DNA from: Anaerococcus marasmi
Lineage (GTDB): Bacteria > Bacillota > Clostridia > Tissierellales > Peptoniphilaceae
Assembly: GCF_900290195.1 (NCBI RefSeq)
Contig: NZ_OLMF01000004.1
Coordinates: forward strand, 1,646,943-1,710,942
DNA: 64,000 bases
Direction of reading: 5' to 3'
The position numbers were made by a program, and so were the translations under genes. The notes below the pieces were generated by a model. The model did no database searches, was not told the origin of the DNA, and saw nothing but the letters and a program-made list of their open reading frames with translations. Within the stretch, counting starts at the first letter, position 1. Each line of letters opens with the position of its first letter. Below are positions 55,605-64,000 of this stretch, one piece after another.

Positions 55605-56588
55605 ATGTTTAAGAAAATTCTAGCAGGGATTATGTCCCTTATAATCCTTCTCCCAAATCTTGCTATGGCAAGTGACTTTTATCCAAACAAGGACGATGTA
55701 ATCTATGGAGTAGCCCTTACAGAAGATGAGAAGGCCACAGTAAATAAGTCTATGGGAGTTAGGGAAGATTCTAATATTTCCTATGTAGATGGAAGTGATC
55801 TAGAAAAATATCTAGGCTACGGAACCGCAGATTCTAATATGATCTCTTCAGTCCTAGTCAAAAGATCTACCAAGGTTAAGGGAATCTCTGTAAAGATTAC
55901 GACACCAGGAAACATTACGGAGATTACAGAAGGTCAATACACCAATGCAGCCATAACAGCAGGCATAAGTAATGCTGATATAGTAGTAGCAAGCCCAAGA
56001 CCTGTTACTGGAGAGTCTGCCCTAGTCGGAGTCTACAAATCTGAAGAAATGCGAGGAGTAGACCTTGACACCGAAAGGACCCAAACAGCCCAAGAAGAGC
56101 TTGAGACAGTAAGCGAAGTTGCAAAAGAAAACCAAGGAAAAGAAAACTTCGATACAGACAAGCTCGATACAGTAGTAATTGAAGTAAAACAAAAACTCAG
56201 CGACTACAAGAAAGAAAATGGCGAGAATGCATCCGCAGATCAGATAGCAATCTATATCAAGGATGCCCTAAATAATGTAGATATGGACAATGTATTATCA
56301 AATAACAATATCCAAATCCTCGTGAACTACTTCGAAAATTACCAAGTAACTTCCGCTATAGATAGTGCCGAAGTTAGGGAAAATCTCACAAAACTTGCAG
56401 GAGATATCACAGATAAGGCAGGCAAGTTCTACGAAGACAACAAGGATAATATAGATAAGGTTGCCCGAGAGGCCAAAGACAGCGGCCTATGGGATTCCAT
56501 AGTAGAATTCTTTAGATCTATCTTAGATTCCATAACAAATGCCTTCTCAAACAGTACAGAAGATACAAACTCAACAGAAGAACAATAA
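55605..56588 (+). CDS. DUF1002 secreted protein
   Basis: 327 residues. Signal peptide 1-22 (ILAGIMSLIILLPNLAMAS), then a DUF1002 body (YGVALTEDEKATVNKSMGV; GQYTNAAITAGISNADIVVASPRPVTGESALVGVYK), the family including YpuA of Bacillus. Function unknown. The last 40 residues are Ser/Thr/Glu-rich with no wall-anchor motif, so it is probably released or loosely held. Nine bases after mrp with a TAGGTAATA junction; co-transcribed. Confidence 0.88.
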   Translation: MFKKILAGIMSLIILLPNLAMASDFYPNKDDVIYGVALTEDEKATVNKSMGVREDSNISYVDGSDLEKYLGYGTADSNMISSVLVKRSTKVKGISVKITTPGNITEITEGQYTNAAITAGISNADIVVASPRPVTGESALVGVYKSEEMRGVDLDTERTQTAQEELETVSEVAKENQGKENFDTDKLDTVVIEVKQKLSDYKKENGENASADQIAIYIKDALNNVDMDNVLSNNNIQILVNYFENYQVTSAIDSAEVRENLTKLAGDITDKAGKFYEDNKDNIDKVAREAKDSGLWDSIVEFFRSILDSITNAFSNSTEDTNSTEEQ

Positions 56589-56594
56589 TAAATA

Positions 56595-56650
56595 AAACCA
56601 CAAGTAACACCCTCACGTGATTTGTAAGGGTATCTTGCTTGTGGTTTTTT
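56595..56650. terminator. Bidirectional terminator between DUF1002 and ABC exporter genes
   Basis: AAACCACAAG (56595-56604) pairs with CTTGTGGTTT (56638-56647), with an inner ACCCT/AGGGT pair. A-rich left and T-rich right flanks serve both convergent units. Confidence 0.85.
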
Positions 56651-58415
56651 ACTTATAGTATTTAGCCTGGGACTTAAATAGTCTGGAGTAGGTGTTCTCG
56701 TTTTGCATTAGATTTTCGTGGGTGTCGTAGGCTGCTATTTTTCCTTCGTCTAGGAGAAGGATTTTGTCGGTAAATCTTGATGAACTCATCCTATGAGATA
56801 TGAAAATTACAGTCTTACCCTTGGTCATCTCGTTAAATTCTTCGTAGATTTTAGCTTCTGCTAAGGGATCGAGGCTTGCTGTCGGCTCATCTAATATGAT
56901 TAGGTCGGGATCTTGGTAAAGGCACCTGGCTATGGCAAGCTTTTGCTTTTGACCTAGGGATAGGTCGGTCGCTTTTTCGAAAATTTCCTTGTTCATATAG
57001 GTATCAAGGCCATATTCTAAATCAGCTATCTTTCTATCAAGACCTAATTGTTTTAGAATCTCATCTATTTTTTCTTTCTTATAATCCTTATTTCCTATTA
57101 TATTTTCCTTGATTGTAAAAGGCATTATGGAAAAATCTTGAAAAACAGCGGAGACTTTACCGTAGAGAGATTTCTTATCGATATCTTTGATATTTTCTCC
57201 ATTGTAGAGGATTTCTCCCTTATCTATTTCATAAAATCTTCCTATTAACTTTACAAGAGTAGTCTTTCCAGCGTTGTTTACTCCAACTATAGAGATTTTC
57301 TCGCCCTTTTCGATCTTAAAGGAAATGTCATCGAGGATTTGCCTGTCACTTCCTGGATAGGCAAAGCTTACATTTCTAAACTCAAGGCTTTCGAAGTCTC
57401 CTGCCTTTTTATCCTTTCTTTCACTAGAGCCTTCTAGATTTATGAAATCATAGAGGGGGATGAGATTGGCAAGGCTTAGGATGAAGTCGCCTGTTTCAGT
57501 AAACATGTCCTGGAAGGCCTTCATAAAGTTTTCGTTGGCAGAAATTATTAGGGAAAACTCGCCGAAGCTAATCTGTGGGCCATATGCCTGGGATAAGGTC
57601 CTCATTGCCACATAGGTGTAGGAGATAAATCTTAGAATAGTTTCTAAGAAAATTTTGATAGCTCCAATGTTGGCCTCATAGGCATACCTCTTGTTAAATT
57701 CATTGAGCATCTTTCTAAGGTAGCCGGTGACCTTTGAGTTTATCAAGTCTCCTAGGTCATAGGTTCTTATTTCCTTTTGAAAGCTAGGTCCACCCATAAG
57801 GGAGAAATAGTAGGAGAATCTCCTATTTACATCCACTATTTCCAAGTCAAATTTTCTAATATAGGCGGATTCTTTAATACTCGTTACAATTATTAGTAAA
57901 GAAATCCCTATAGAAATAGCTACTAGGTAAGGGGAGAATTGTATTATAATTATGGCTGTAGCAAGCATTGTTGATAGGCTCGTTATTATTTCTCTAAGGC
58001 ACCACAAGAGATTATGTATTGATCCCATATTGATCGCAGCATTGGCCTTTTCTTTAAGGTCTAAGGTGTGGGGATTTTCTATATTTTCGTAGGATAAGTC
58101 CATGGCTTTTTTGGCAAGCTCGAAGGTTAGATAGTCATTTATCCCCTGACGCCTTACAAATTCTTCCCTGCTAGATATCCTAGCTATTATTTCTAGGAGG
58201 ACTTTTCCTATAACTATAAAACTTACAAGTCTTATAAAATCTGGTATAGGTCTGGGATTTGTGATTTGATTGATAAAAATCATTGGTACAAAGATATTTA
58301 CTACACTCTTAGCCGAATTGATTAGAGCATTGAGGAGGATAATTATTAGATAGAAGGGATCATTTCTTCCTATAATTTTGGCAAATAGCCACAAGGCTTT
58401 AAATTTATTTTTCAT
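56649..58415 (-). CDS. ABC exporter half-transporter, subunit 2
   Basis: 588 residues: a six-helix exporter domain (about 1-320) and an ATPase domain (about 345-585). Walker A reads GVNNAGKTT and the signature DLSLGQKQK (LSLGQ instead of LSGGQ); Walker B is LIILDEPTASLD, followed by FISHRMSS. Small deviations in both motifs suggest the asymmetric ATP sites of heterodimeric exporters. The start at 58415 follows AAGGAGGAAG and overlaps the end of the partner gene by 11 bases. The cargo is unknown: a drug, lipid or peptide. Confidence 0.9.
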   Translation of the reverse strand: MKNKFKALWLFAKIIGRNDPFYLIIILLNALINSAKSVVNIFVPMIFINQITNPRPIPDFIRLVSFIVIGKVLLEIIARISSREEFVRRQGINDYLTFELAKKAMDLSYENIENPHTLDLKEKANAAINMGSIHNLLWCLREIITSLSTMLATAIIIIQFSPYLVAISIGISLLIIVTSIKESAYIRKFDLEIVDVNRRFSYYFSLMGGPSFQKEIRTYDLGDLINSKVTGYLRKMLNEFNKRYAYEANIGAIKIFLETILRFISYTYVAMRTLSQAYGPQISFGEFSLIISANENFMKAFQDMFTETGDFILSLANLIPLYDFINLEGSSERKDKKAGDFESLEFRNVSFAYPGSDRQILDDISFKIEKGEKISIVGVNNAGKTTLVKLIGRFYEIDKGEILYNGENIKDIDKKSLYGKVSAVFQDFSIMPFTIKENIIGNKDYKKEKIDEILKQLGLDRKIADLEYGLDTYMNKEIFEKATDLSLGQKQKLAIARCLYQDPDLIILDEPTASLDPLAEAKIYEEFNEMTKGKTVIFISHRMSSSRFTDKILLLDEGKIAAYDTHENLMQNENTYSRLFKSQAKYYK

Positions 58416-60273
58416 TATCTTCCTCCTTGTAGTATTTCCTTTGGGATTCATACATTTCTTTATAGAGGCCGTTTTTAGCTAGAAGGTCCTCGTGACTTCC
58501 CATCTCTCTTATCTTTCCGCCATCAAGAAGCATGATTTTATCGCAAAACCTGGTTGAAGCTAGCCTGTGGGAGATAAAAATTAGAGTCTTTCCTTGACTT
58601 ATATTTTCCAGATCTTTATAGATTTTCTCCTCAGCCAAGGCGTCAAGGGCAGCTGTTGGCTCATCCATGATAAGGGCTTTGGCATCTGTCCTATAAATAG
58701 CACGAGCTATGGCAAGCTTTTGGTTTTCTCCTCCAGAAAAAAGAGTTCCATCCTCGTAGATATTTCTAGTCATTTGGGTATCTATCCCCTTAGGAAGCTG
58801 GTCGAGCTTATAGGAAAGGCCCGCCTTATTTATCGCTTCTATTACTTTTTTTCTATCTATATTCTTATCTGTCCCTGCCACATTTTCTGCTATAGATACA
58901 GAAAGAGGCTCTACATTTTGGAGAACTGTGGCAAAGGCCTTAAATCTTTCCTTAAGGTCAAGCTCATTGGTATTTATTCCATTTATTAAAATCTCCCCTT
59001 GAGTCGGCTTATATAGTCCTAGGATTAAGGAAACTATGGTAGACTTGCCAGCTCCATTTACCCCAACTATGGCGACTTTCTCTCTTTCTTTTATAGTAAA
59101 GGAGAGATCATCTAGGACCTTTTTACTAGAAAGAGGGTAAGAAAAGGATACATTTCTAAATTCTATTGCCATAGGGCCTGTAATCTTCTTATTTCCACAA
59201 GTTGATTCTAGGTCATCTCTTATCATATCAAAACCGTCTCCAACATACATGAGATTGGCCCTAGTTTGGGCAAGATTTGTAACAAGGGTAAGGGAGACCC
59301 TGCTTAAGATTGACACAGATGTAATCATTAGGGTAAGGTCCTTTAGACTTATCTCATTAGAGATGATTTTTCCTGTCAAGAAATAAAAACAAATAGCCTC
59401 TATCCCAACCAAGGCTATGGCAAGGATAGGAGATAAGAATATCTCAGGCTTGATGAAAACTCTAGAAATCCTTACTACATCAGCTACTAGGGGCTTAAAG
59501 CCTTCAATAAATCTTTCTTTGAAGGAGAAAATCCTAATGTCTTTGGCAAAACGAAAGTCGCTAGCCTCATTATAATAAGAAGATGTCTTTCTTCTTACCT
59601 TGTTAAGCTCTCCTGTATGCTCGTGCCTATATTTATCGGTATAATTTCTAACTACAAGTTGGATTAGGATAGAAATTAGGGCGAAAATACAGATTAGGGG
59701 ATTAAGCTTTGCCATAATTACTGAAATTACCACAAAGGAAATTATACTTGAAAGGAGGGAATACATATCATGATAGATTCCCTCAAGCCCTTGGCTATTA
59801 TTTGAAAAGGGCTCAAAGCCCCTGGTAAATTCTCCCATAAAGAGGGAATTTTCCCCAAGACCATAATCCATCTTCATAATAGTTCCTGCCGCCTTTACAA
59901 AGAAATTAAGCCTGGTATCCATATAGGTCGCATAAGTTCTACGTTCTATTTGATTAGAAATTAAAGAGAAGGCACAAATTACAAGACTATAGGCTGTGAT
60001 TATAAGGATCATAGGCCTAAGGCCCGTTCCCTTACTTATAAGCCCTACCAAAAAGTACATGATAAAGGCTTGTAAGATAGGTATGAGTCCATTCACAAAG
60101 GGATAAATCAACAAGGAAAGTTTTATCTTTAAATTATCCCTAAAGGGGCTATATGAAATACGTAAAAGCTCGAAATTAGATAAGTTTTTTGCTCTCAAAT
60201 AGGCTTTTATCTTCTCTTCTGAATCGAGATTTTGGGCGAGGTTTTCTCTTAGATTTTCATTCCTTACTGTCAT
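58405..60273 (-). CDS. ABC exporter half-transporter, subunit 1
   Basis: 622 residues: an exporter membrane domain (about 40-350) preceded by a charged N-terminal stretch, and an ATPase domain (about 375-610) with Walker A GVNGAGKST, signature FSGGENQK, Walker B ALIMDEPTAALD and FISHRLAS. Its motifs are closer to consensus than those of subunit 2. Start at 60273 after GGGAGGA. It overlaps the upstream regulator gene by 17 bases and the partner by 11 bases, so regulator and exporter form one operon. Confidence 0.9.
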   Translation of the reverse strand: MTVRNENLRENLAQNLDSEEKIKAYLRAKNLSNFELLRISYSPFRDNLKIKLSLLIYPFVNGLIPILQAFIMYFLVGLISKGTGLRPMILIITAYSLVICAFSLISNQIERRTYATYMDTRLNFFVKAAGTIMKMDYGLGENSLFMGEFTRGFEPFSNNSQGLEGIYHDMYSLLSSIISFVVISVIMAKLNPLICIFALISILIQLVVRNYTDKYRHEHTGELNKVRRKTSSYYNEASDFRFAKDIRIFSFKERFIEGFKPLVADVVRISRVFIKPEIFLSPILAIALVGIEAICFYFLTGKIISNEISLKDLTLMITSVSILSRVSLTLVTNLAQTRANLMYVGDGFDMIRDDLESTCGNKKITGPMAIEFRNVSFSYPLSSKKVLDDLSFTIKEREKVAIVGVNGAGKSTIVSLILGLYKPTQGEILINGINTNELDLKERFKAFATVLQNVEPLSVSIAENVAGTDKNIDRKKVIEAINKAGLSYKLDQLPKGIDTQMTRNIYEDGTLFSGGENQKLAIARAIYRTDAKALIMDEPTAALDALAEEKIYKDLENISQGKTLIFISHRLASTRFCDKIMLLDGGKIREMGSHEDLLAKNGLYKEMYESQRKYYKEEDNEK

Positions 60274-61456
60274 GATTTTCCTCCCTTATATTTTTACAAA
60301 AATCATTAAGGTCATCTATAATTTTCTTAAATCCAGGCTTTCTCAAATAGTAATAAGTTCTCCTACCCTCAATATAAGCACCTACAAAGCCACAAACATG
60401 GAGCTGGCTTAGGTGGTAGGATAGGGTGGCAGGGGTGATGAAAAGCTTGTCGGAAAGCTCCTTGGAATAGTAGGACTTCTCCATAAGTAAATCGAGGATG
60501 TCAATCCTAGTAGGATCTCCCAAAACCTTAAGGTACTGGCTTAAGAGTTTTAACTTTCCAACATTCTTTTTCTCCTTATCTGCAAAGATACCAAATTTTA
60601 TGAAGGCAAAGTCCATATCTTCTGACATATATTGAATCATCTTCATATTAGGAGCGATGATAAGAGTATAAACATTAAGGGGAGATTTCATTTTATTTAG
60701 AAGAGGATTTATACCTACTTGATCAGCGAGATCTCTTAAAAGCTTGAAGTTATTTTCTTCCAGATGGTCAAAATGCTTATTAAGGTCGTCCTCAATCAAG
60801 GGAATATTTTTCTTTATTATCTCGCAAAGCTTATCAAGCAAAGGAAAGACCCTATCGTAGATCGACCTAGTATTGGTAAAAGATCTCACAAGATCCATAG
60901 AAAGCTCATCCCTATAGGGAAGCTTAGACAAAAGATGAGGGAAATCTTTTTGGAGAATCTTCTTTTTGGAATCGATTAGACTTTTTAAATCCTTATGATT
61001 TTCATCACTTATCTCAATTCCCATATATTTAAGGAAGCAAAAGTCATAGACTTCCTTAAAACGCTCATAAGTCAAATATTCCAGGTCGAAGATATTGAGA
61101 TTTTGGAAGATTCCTGCAAAAAAGGGCAGATAATTCTCGTCATTTTCGGTAAAAATATAAAAAAGATTTAATATATCGGAATTATCTTCGCTAAAGAACT
61201 CCTCTAGATAAGGAAAAGACTCAGCCTTAACCTTCTTTACAAAATCGACATAAGCCTTCTCGAAACCAAAGACATCTTCGATAGACATTAGAAGCCAATC
61301 TTTTGAGAAAGTAAAGCCTGGATAGGAAGCGTCAAAGCTGTATTGGCTTTTGTTTGAGGCGGCTAGCCAATTTGTATAATAGTAGATCACAAGCCCTGCT
61401 TCATTTACCAGGAGGGGCTTTTTCATTAGCTTAAATTTATTGAAATTTTCTTTCAT
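60257..61456 (-). CDS. ArsR-family regulator with long N-terminal domain
   Basis: 399 residues, far longer than the 100-120 usual for ArsR proteins. The C-terminal 85 residues hold the winged helix (YLKVLGDPTRIDILDLLMEK, SKELSDKLFITPATLSYHLSQL). The first 300 residues are mostly alpha-helical, of unknown fold, without membrane segments; they may be a sensing domain. No clear metal-binding cysteine pair is seen near the HTH. AAAGGAG precedes the start. As first gene of the exporter operon it probably controls its own promoter, where palindromes are present. Confidence 0.85.
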   Translation of the reverse strand: MKENFNKFKLMKKPLLVNEAGLVIYYYTNWLAASNKSQYSFDASYPGFTFSKDWLLMSIEDVFGFEKAYVDFVKKVKAESFPYLEEFFSEDNSDILNLFYIFTENDENYLPFFAGIFQNLNIFDLEYLTYERFKEVYDFCFLKYMGIEISDENHKDLKSLIDSKKKILQKDFPHLLSKLPYRDELSMDLVRSFTNTRSIYDRVFPLLDKLCEIIKKNIPLIEDDLNKHFDHLEENNFKLLRDLADQVGINPLLNKMKSPLNVYTLIIAPNMKMIQYMSEDMDFAFIKFGIFADKEKKNVGKLKLLSQYLKVLGDPTRIDILDLLMEKSYYSKELSDKLFITPATLSYHLSQLHVCGFVGAYIEGRRTYYYLRKPGFKKIIDDLNDFCKNIREENHDSKE

Positions 61457-61469
61457 ACTGACTCCTTTA

Positions 61470-61590
61470 TTAGATTTATATCTAAGTTTAATAAATAGAT
61501 TAGAAATATATTTGATTGATTTAATTATAGATCAATTATTATCTAATATCAATAGACCTTTATTCGATATTAATCTAACTATAAATACAA
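61470..61590. promoter_or_regulatory. Candidate operator/promoter region of the ArsR-exporter operon
   Basis: TTAGAT-TTAT-ATCTAA (61470-61485) is a perfect palindrome 14 bases upstream of the arsR-like ATG. Related half-sites (TTAGA, ATTAGAT or their complements) recur near 61501 and 61539-61546, and TTAAT/ATATT words near 61566-61576. ArsR-type repressors bind such AT-rich inverted repeats; the link is inferred. Confidence 0.5.
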
Positions 61591-61663
61591 AAAAAGAGCA
61601 GCCGAAGCTACTCGTATATTTCATCAAATGTCGATATAATTATGATTCTATTTTTTTGGAAAA

Positions 61664-62077
61664 CTATTCTTCCAAACCATGATTTTTCTTATATTCCCAG
61701 AGATTTTCCAGGTCTTTTTCTGTAATTTCCCTGATTACTTTGCAAGGATTGCCAAAGGCTAGAGAGTTATCTGGGATGTCTTTATTTACAAGGCTTCCTG
61801 CTCCTATAACTACATTGGATCCAATCTTAACTCCAGGTAGGACTGTGACATTTGCCCCAAACCACACATCATCGCCTACTGTTATAGGATGGGCGTATTC
61901 AAGCCCTTTATTTCTTCTTTCCTTATCGATAGGATGACCTGCTGTAGAAAAGGTGCAGGAGGGAGCGATAAAGACATTGTCGCCAAATCTTACTCTGTTT
62001 CCGTCAAGTATAATGAGATTATGATTGGCATAGAAATTCTCTCCCACAGATATGTTATAACCATAGTCACAATAAAA
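61664..62077 (-). pseudogene. maa: Maltose/sugar O-acetyltransferase, 3' part, cut off by IS110 insertion
   Basis: Codes for 137 residues, FYCDYGYNISVGENFYANHN to the C-terminus, a left-handed beta-helix of hexapeptide repeats (PITVGDDVWFGANVTVLPGV, IGSNVVIGAGSLV) with the active-site His in FSTAGHPID. These enzymes acetylate maltose or glucose using acetyl-CoA. The N-terminal part lies on the far side of the IS110 element at 63668-63868. The IS adds an in-frame TTG upstream (62107) that could in theory give a truncated protein starting LLFSLTF, but it lacks the N-terminal Mac domain, so activity is unlikely. Confidence 0.9.
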
Positions 62078-62207
62078 CCTGCTAACAAAAGTCAAGGAGA
62101 AAAGCAAATTAATTTTGTATTTCTCCTTGTTAATTAGAGTTTAAATTTGAGCATACCAAATAAACCGGTTACTATCGGCTTGTTTTTTTACTATTGCATT
62201 CTTAATT

Positions 62208-63431
62208 CTAGGCTACTTTTAACAACTTCTTTTCTTGTTTTGATGCCATAACTTTTGCATAGTATATTCTTAAGAATTTATTTAATCCTGCAAATTTACA
62301 TACTTTTTTCGCTTTTCCATCGTTTTCTTTTTTTACCATATACAGATATATTTCATTTTCAGGATCTTTTGCACTCATCATACATTTCATAGCTTGGTAA
62401 CCTACTTTTCTTAGTATTGCATTGCCTCTTTTTGTTATTTTTCTCTGGTCTGCTTTAAAATTCCCTGATTCATATGGTGGTGAATCTATTCCTACAAAAG
62501 ATATTAAACTTTTTTTATTTTTGAATTTTGATAAGTCTCCAAACTCTGCTGTGATTTGTACTGCTAATTTATCTGATATTCCTGAGAATTTTTTTGCTTC
62601 TTGATATTCTTCTAGGGGCTCGGCAATTTCTATCATTTGTGATAAAATAGTATGTAGAATTTGATTTATATGTTTTATCAATTCTATTCCTTCTTGTATG
62701 CTAGTCTTTATATATGAGCTATTAGAAGGTTGAGTTGAGATACTTTCCTCTGCGAGCTTGTATATGGATTTAGCTTTATCAGCATTAGGATGGTATCTCT
62801 TTTCTTTTGCCCAGTTTTTAAAATCTTCTATGAATTTTTCTTCTGTTTTTTCTAATACTAGGTTTTTATGCCACCATCTTTCTAAGAAGTCTAATAGTTT
62901 ATCTTTTGAAAAGTCTCCTGACGCGTGTGGAATTAATTTCTTTATTCCTGGAAATGTTTGACTTATTGTTTGGTCTATGAAGTTCATTTGATTTATTCTT
63001 AAGTCCATATAGTGCTGATAGGATCTGTTTAATTCTTTTAGGACTCTGAAATTTTCTGAATCTATTTTGTATTCTTGTAATTCTTTCCAGTACATCAAGC
63101 CATATTCTGCTATTTGTATGGCATCTATATTATCATTTTTTGCTTTTCTAAAGTTAAGTACTCGACAAAACTGTTTCATTTTCAAAGGGTTTACCACAGT
63201 TACAAAGTATCCTTTGTCTTTTAATTCATAGAGGATTGGAAGATGGTATTTACCTGTTGCTTCCATGATTATTTTTACTTCTTCGTTTAATGAATCTAGT
63301 TTCTTTAAAAATTCTTCTACTTTTGTTTTCTTAAGATGGACATCAAAAGGCTTCCAAATGATTTTGCTACCTTGTTCTAGTGCACAGACTGTAAACTTCT
63401 CTTTTGCTATATCTATTCCTATAGATATCAT
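62208..63431 (-). CDS. IS110-family transposase
   Basis: 407 residues, full length. N-terminal DEDD RuvC-like domain: SIGIDIAKEKFTVCALE, IIMEATGKYHLPILYEL, KNDNIDAIQIAEYGL. A helical linker follows, then the Transposase_20 domain: KKFSGISDKLAVQITAEFGD, FVGIDSPPYESGNF (the P-x3-SG motif with the catalytic Ser at about 322) and ITKRGNAILRKVGYQA. Such enzymes recombine DNA guided by a bridge RNA. The ribosome binding site is AAGAGGG. The gene appears intact, so the element may still be active. Confidence 0.95.
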   Translation of the reverse strand: MISIGIDIAKEKFTVCALEQGSKIIWKPFDVHLKKTKVEEFLKKLDSLNEEVKIIMEATGKYHLPILYELKDKGYFVTVVNPLKMKQFCRVLNFRKAKNDNIDAIQIAEYGLMYWKELQEYKIDSENFRVLKELNRSYQHYMDLRINQMNFIDQTISQTFPGIKKLIPHASGDFSKDKLLDFLERWWHKNLVLEKTEEKFIEDFKNWAKEKRYHPNADKAKSIYKLAEESISTQPSNSSYIKTSIQEGIELIKHINQILHTILSQMIEIAEPLEEYQEAKKFSGISDKLAVQITAEFGDLSKFKNKKSLISFVGIDSPPYESGNFKADQRKITKRGNAILRKVGYQAMKCMMSAKDPENEIYLYMVKKENDGKAKKVCKFAGLNKFLRIYYAKVMASKQEKKLLKVA

Positions 63432-63667
63432 TTTATTACCCTCTTTCTTTTAATTTGTAGTTCCTACCTGCACCATTACACTCATTTTAGCTCGTGACAC
63501 GGACTTTTTGCCCAACCTGCTTAACCGAATATGAATAATGAAGAGATAGATGACAGTTTTATTGGCGGATGTTTAAACCCTAAAAGACGGTCGTCATACT
63601 ACATCTTCATTATACAAAAATAGTGCAAGATAGAAATTAATTTCTTTCTTACACTATTTATGGTACT
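63432..63667 (-). ncRNA. Candidate bridge RNA region of the IS110-family element
   Basis: 236 bases without an ORF between the mapped left boundary and the transposase ATG, the place where IS110-group elements encode the bridge RNA. On the minus strand TTGTATAATG (about 63605-63614) offers a -10 box near the outer edge, leaving about 160 bases for an RNA. Folding and guide loops were not computed. Confidence 0.5.
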
Positions 63668-63868
63668 AAAGGGAGGGGTAAGGAAGAAGTTTCCCTTAGT
63701 TTTAATCTTAAGTTCGCAGATGATTTTTCTTAAGCTTTCCTCATCTGAGGGAAGAGTCGTATTGTATTTAAAGCAAAGGTCCTTGGCCTTTAGCCTTTCA
63801 CTTCCAAGCTCTTTGTCATAATTTGCATCATAGAGTAAGCCTTTTAGCATCTTTTCTTTTTCTGTCAT
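63668..63868 (-). pseudogene. maa: Maltose/sugar O-acetyltransferase, 5' part, cut off by IS110 insertion
   Basis: 67 codons: MTEKEKMLKGLLYDANYDKE, then RLKAKDLCFKYNTTLPSDEE, ending KGNFFLTPPF. This is the Mac domain and first strand of maltose O-acetyltransferases; intact relatives continue with CDYGYNI, exactly what is found at 62077 and below. AAAGGAT precedes the ATG at 63868. Past 63668 the frame runs into the IS (STINSVRKK...) to a stop at 63599. Confidence 0.9.
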
Positions 63869-63918
63869 TTTTATCCTTTATTTATTAAATATTTTATTTC
63901 TTATCTTACTAAAAAAGC

Positions 63919-63938
63919 AGACCCAAGGCCTGCTCAGA
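63919..63938 (-). terminator. Minus-strand terminator for a gene beyond the window
   Basis: On the minus strand AGCAG-GCCTTGGGT-CTGCT is followed by six T residues. It lies upstream of the acetyltransferase start and should end transcription arriving from the right. Confidence 0.6.
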
Positions 63939-63958
63939 CTGTAGACAAAATCGAAATT

Positions 63959-64000
63959 ACCCTTATTTCGACCGAACGGAGTGAGTGGAGAAATCTAATG
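63959..64000. repeat. Copy of the ACCCTTAT dispersed repeat (cut by window edge)
   Basis: ACCCTTATTTCGACCGAACG followed by GAGTGAGTGGAGAAATCT matches the complement of the right arm at 25421-25458 with one visible difference. It proves that this inverted-repeat family is dispersed and not unique to one site. Confidence 0.8.

Larger units (their letters stand above)
62078..63667 (-). mobile_element. Complete IS110-family insertion sequence
   Basis: Boundaries come from the interrupted acetyltransferase gene. The coding sequence breaks after the codon TTT at 63668-63670 (TPPF) and resumes at TTT 62075-62077 (FYCDYGYN). One TTT is therefore shared, and the element is about 1,590 bases, give or take three. 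It holds one transposase gene, a 236-base non-coding end upstream of it and a 130-base end downstream. No terminal inverted repeats and no longer target duplication are seen, as is usual for IS110. Confidence 0.88.

Noticed and set aside
61664-62107. Intact short acetyltransferase starting from TTG at 62107
   Set aside because: The first ten residues are encoded by IS110 DNA; the true N-terminal part lies beyond the element at 63668-63868.

Overview
The window looks like a chromosomal segment of a low-GC, Gram-positive anaerobe. Codon use is A/T-rich, ribosome binding sites are strong AGGAGG types, rpsD lies inside the alpha operon, S14 is the zinc type, and there is a giant sortase-type surface protein with SpaA-like domains. 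T-box and fluoride riboswitch leaders also fit. An Anaerococcus/Peptoniphilus-like member of the Tissierellia is my best inference; no rRNA or tRNA gene is present to test it.

Layout. 1-0.8 kb: the 5' part of an IS110-family transposase and its non-coding end. 0.8-5.9 kb: a GH4 6-phospho-glucosidase, an IlvD/Edd-family dehydratase, an MFS transporter and a Crp/Fnr regulator. 6.2-20.3 kb: one 4,688-residue cell-wall adhesin filling 22% of the window. 20.4-21.7 kb: an NhaC-type antiporter. 21.7-23.0 kb: 1.3 kb of non-coding, hairpin-rich mosaic repeats. 23.0-25.3 kb: a PF06541 membrane protein and a tandem PPK2 polyphosphate kinase. 25.7-40.4 kb: the S10-spc-alpha ribosomal superoperon (rpsJ to rplQ with secY, adk, infA, rpoA), without map and with an unusual hairpin array between infA and rpmJ. 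40.4-45.1 kb: a HAD phosphatase and a tight SpoIIE-phosphatase/deoC/alpha-amylase/RNase H operon. 45.2-46.5 kb: a fluoride riboswitch controlling a cation/proton antiporter. 46.5-50.5 kb: a Fic protein, a T-box-controlled amino-acid ABC transporter and the NAD regulator NiaR. 50.5-53.4 kb: an AT-rich decayed plasmid-like island with iterated palindromes, broken small genes and a compact locus built like the Fst (par) type I toxin-antitoxin system. 53.7-56.6 kb: a PTS_EIIC_2-type permease, an Mrp ATPase and a DUF1002 protein. 56.6-61.5 kb: an ArsR-family regulator with a heterodimeric ABC exporter. 61.7-63.9 kb: a maltose-type O-acetyltransferase gene split by a complete IS110-family element. 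The last 40 bases carry a repeat also found at 25.4 kb.

The most notable items are the Fst-like toxin/antisense RNA locus at 52.45-52.76 kb (paired direct repeats, shared bidirectional terminator, about 68-nt predicted antisense RNA), the fluoride-switch antiporter, the exact IS110 disruption of the acetyltransferase, the paired hairpin repeats at 21.9-22.2 kb whose stems change in a compensated way, and a recurrent undescribed module in the giant adhesin.
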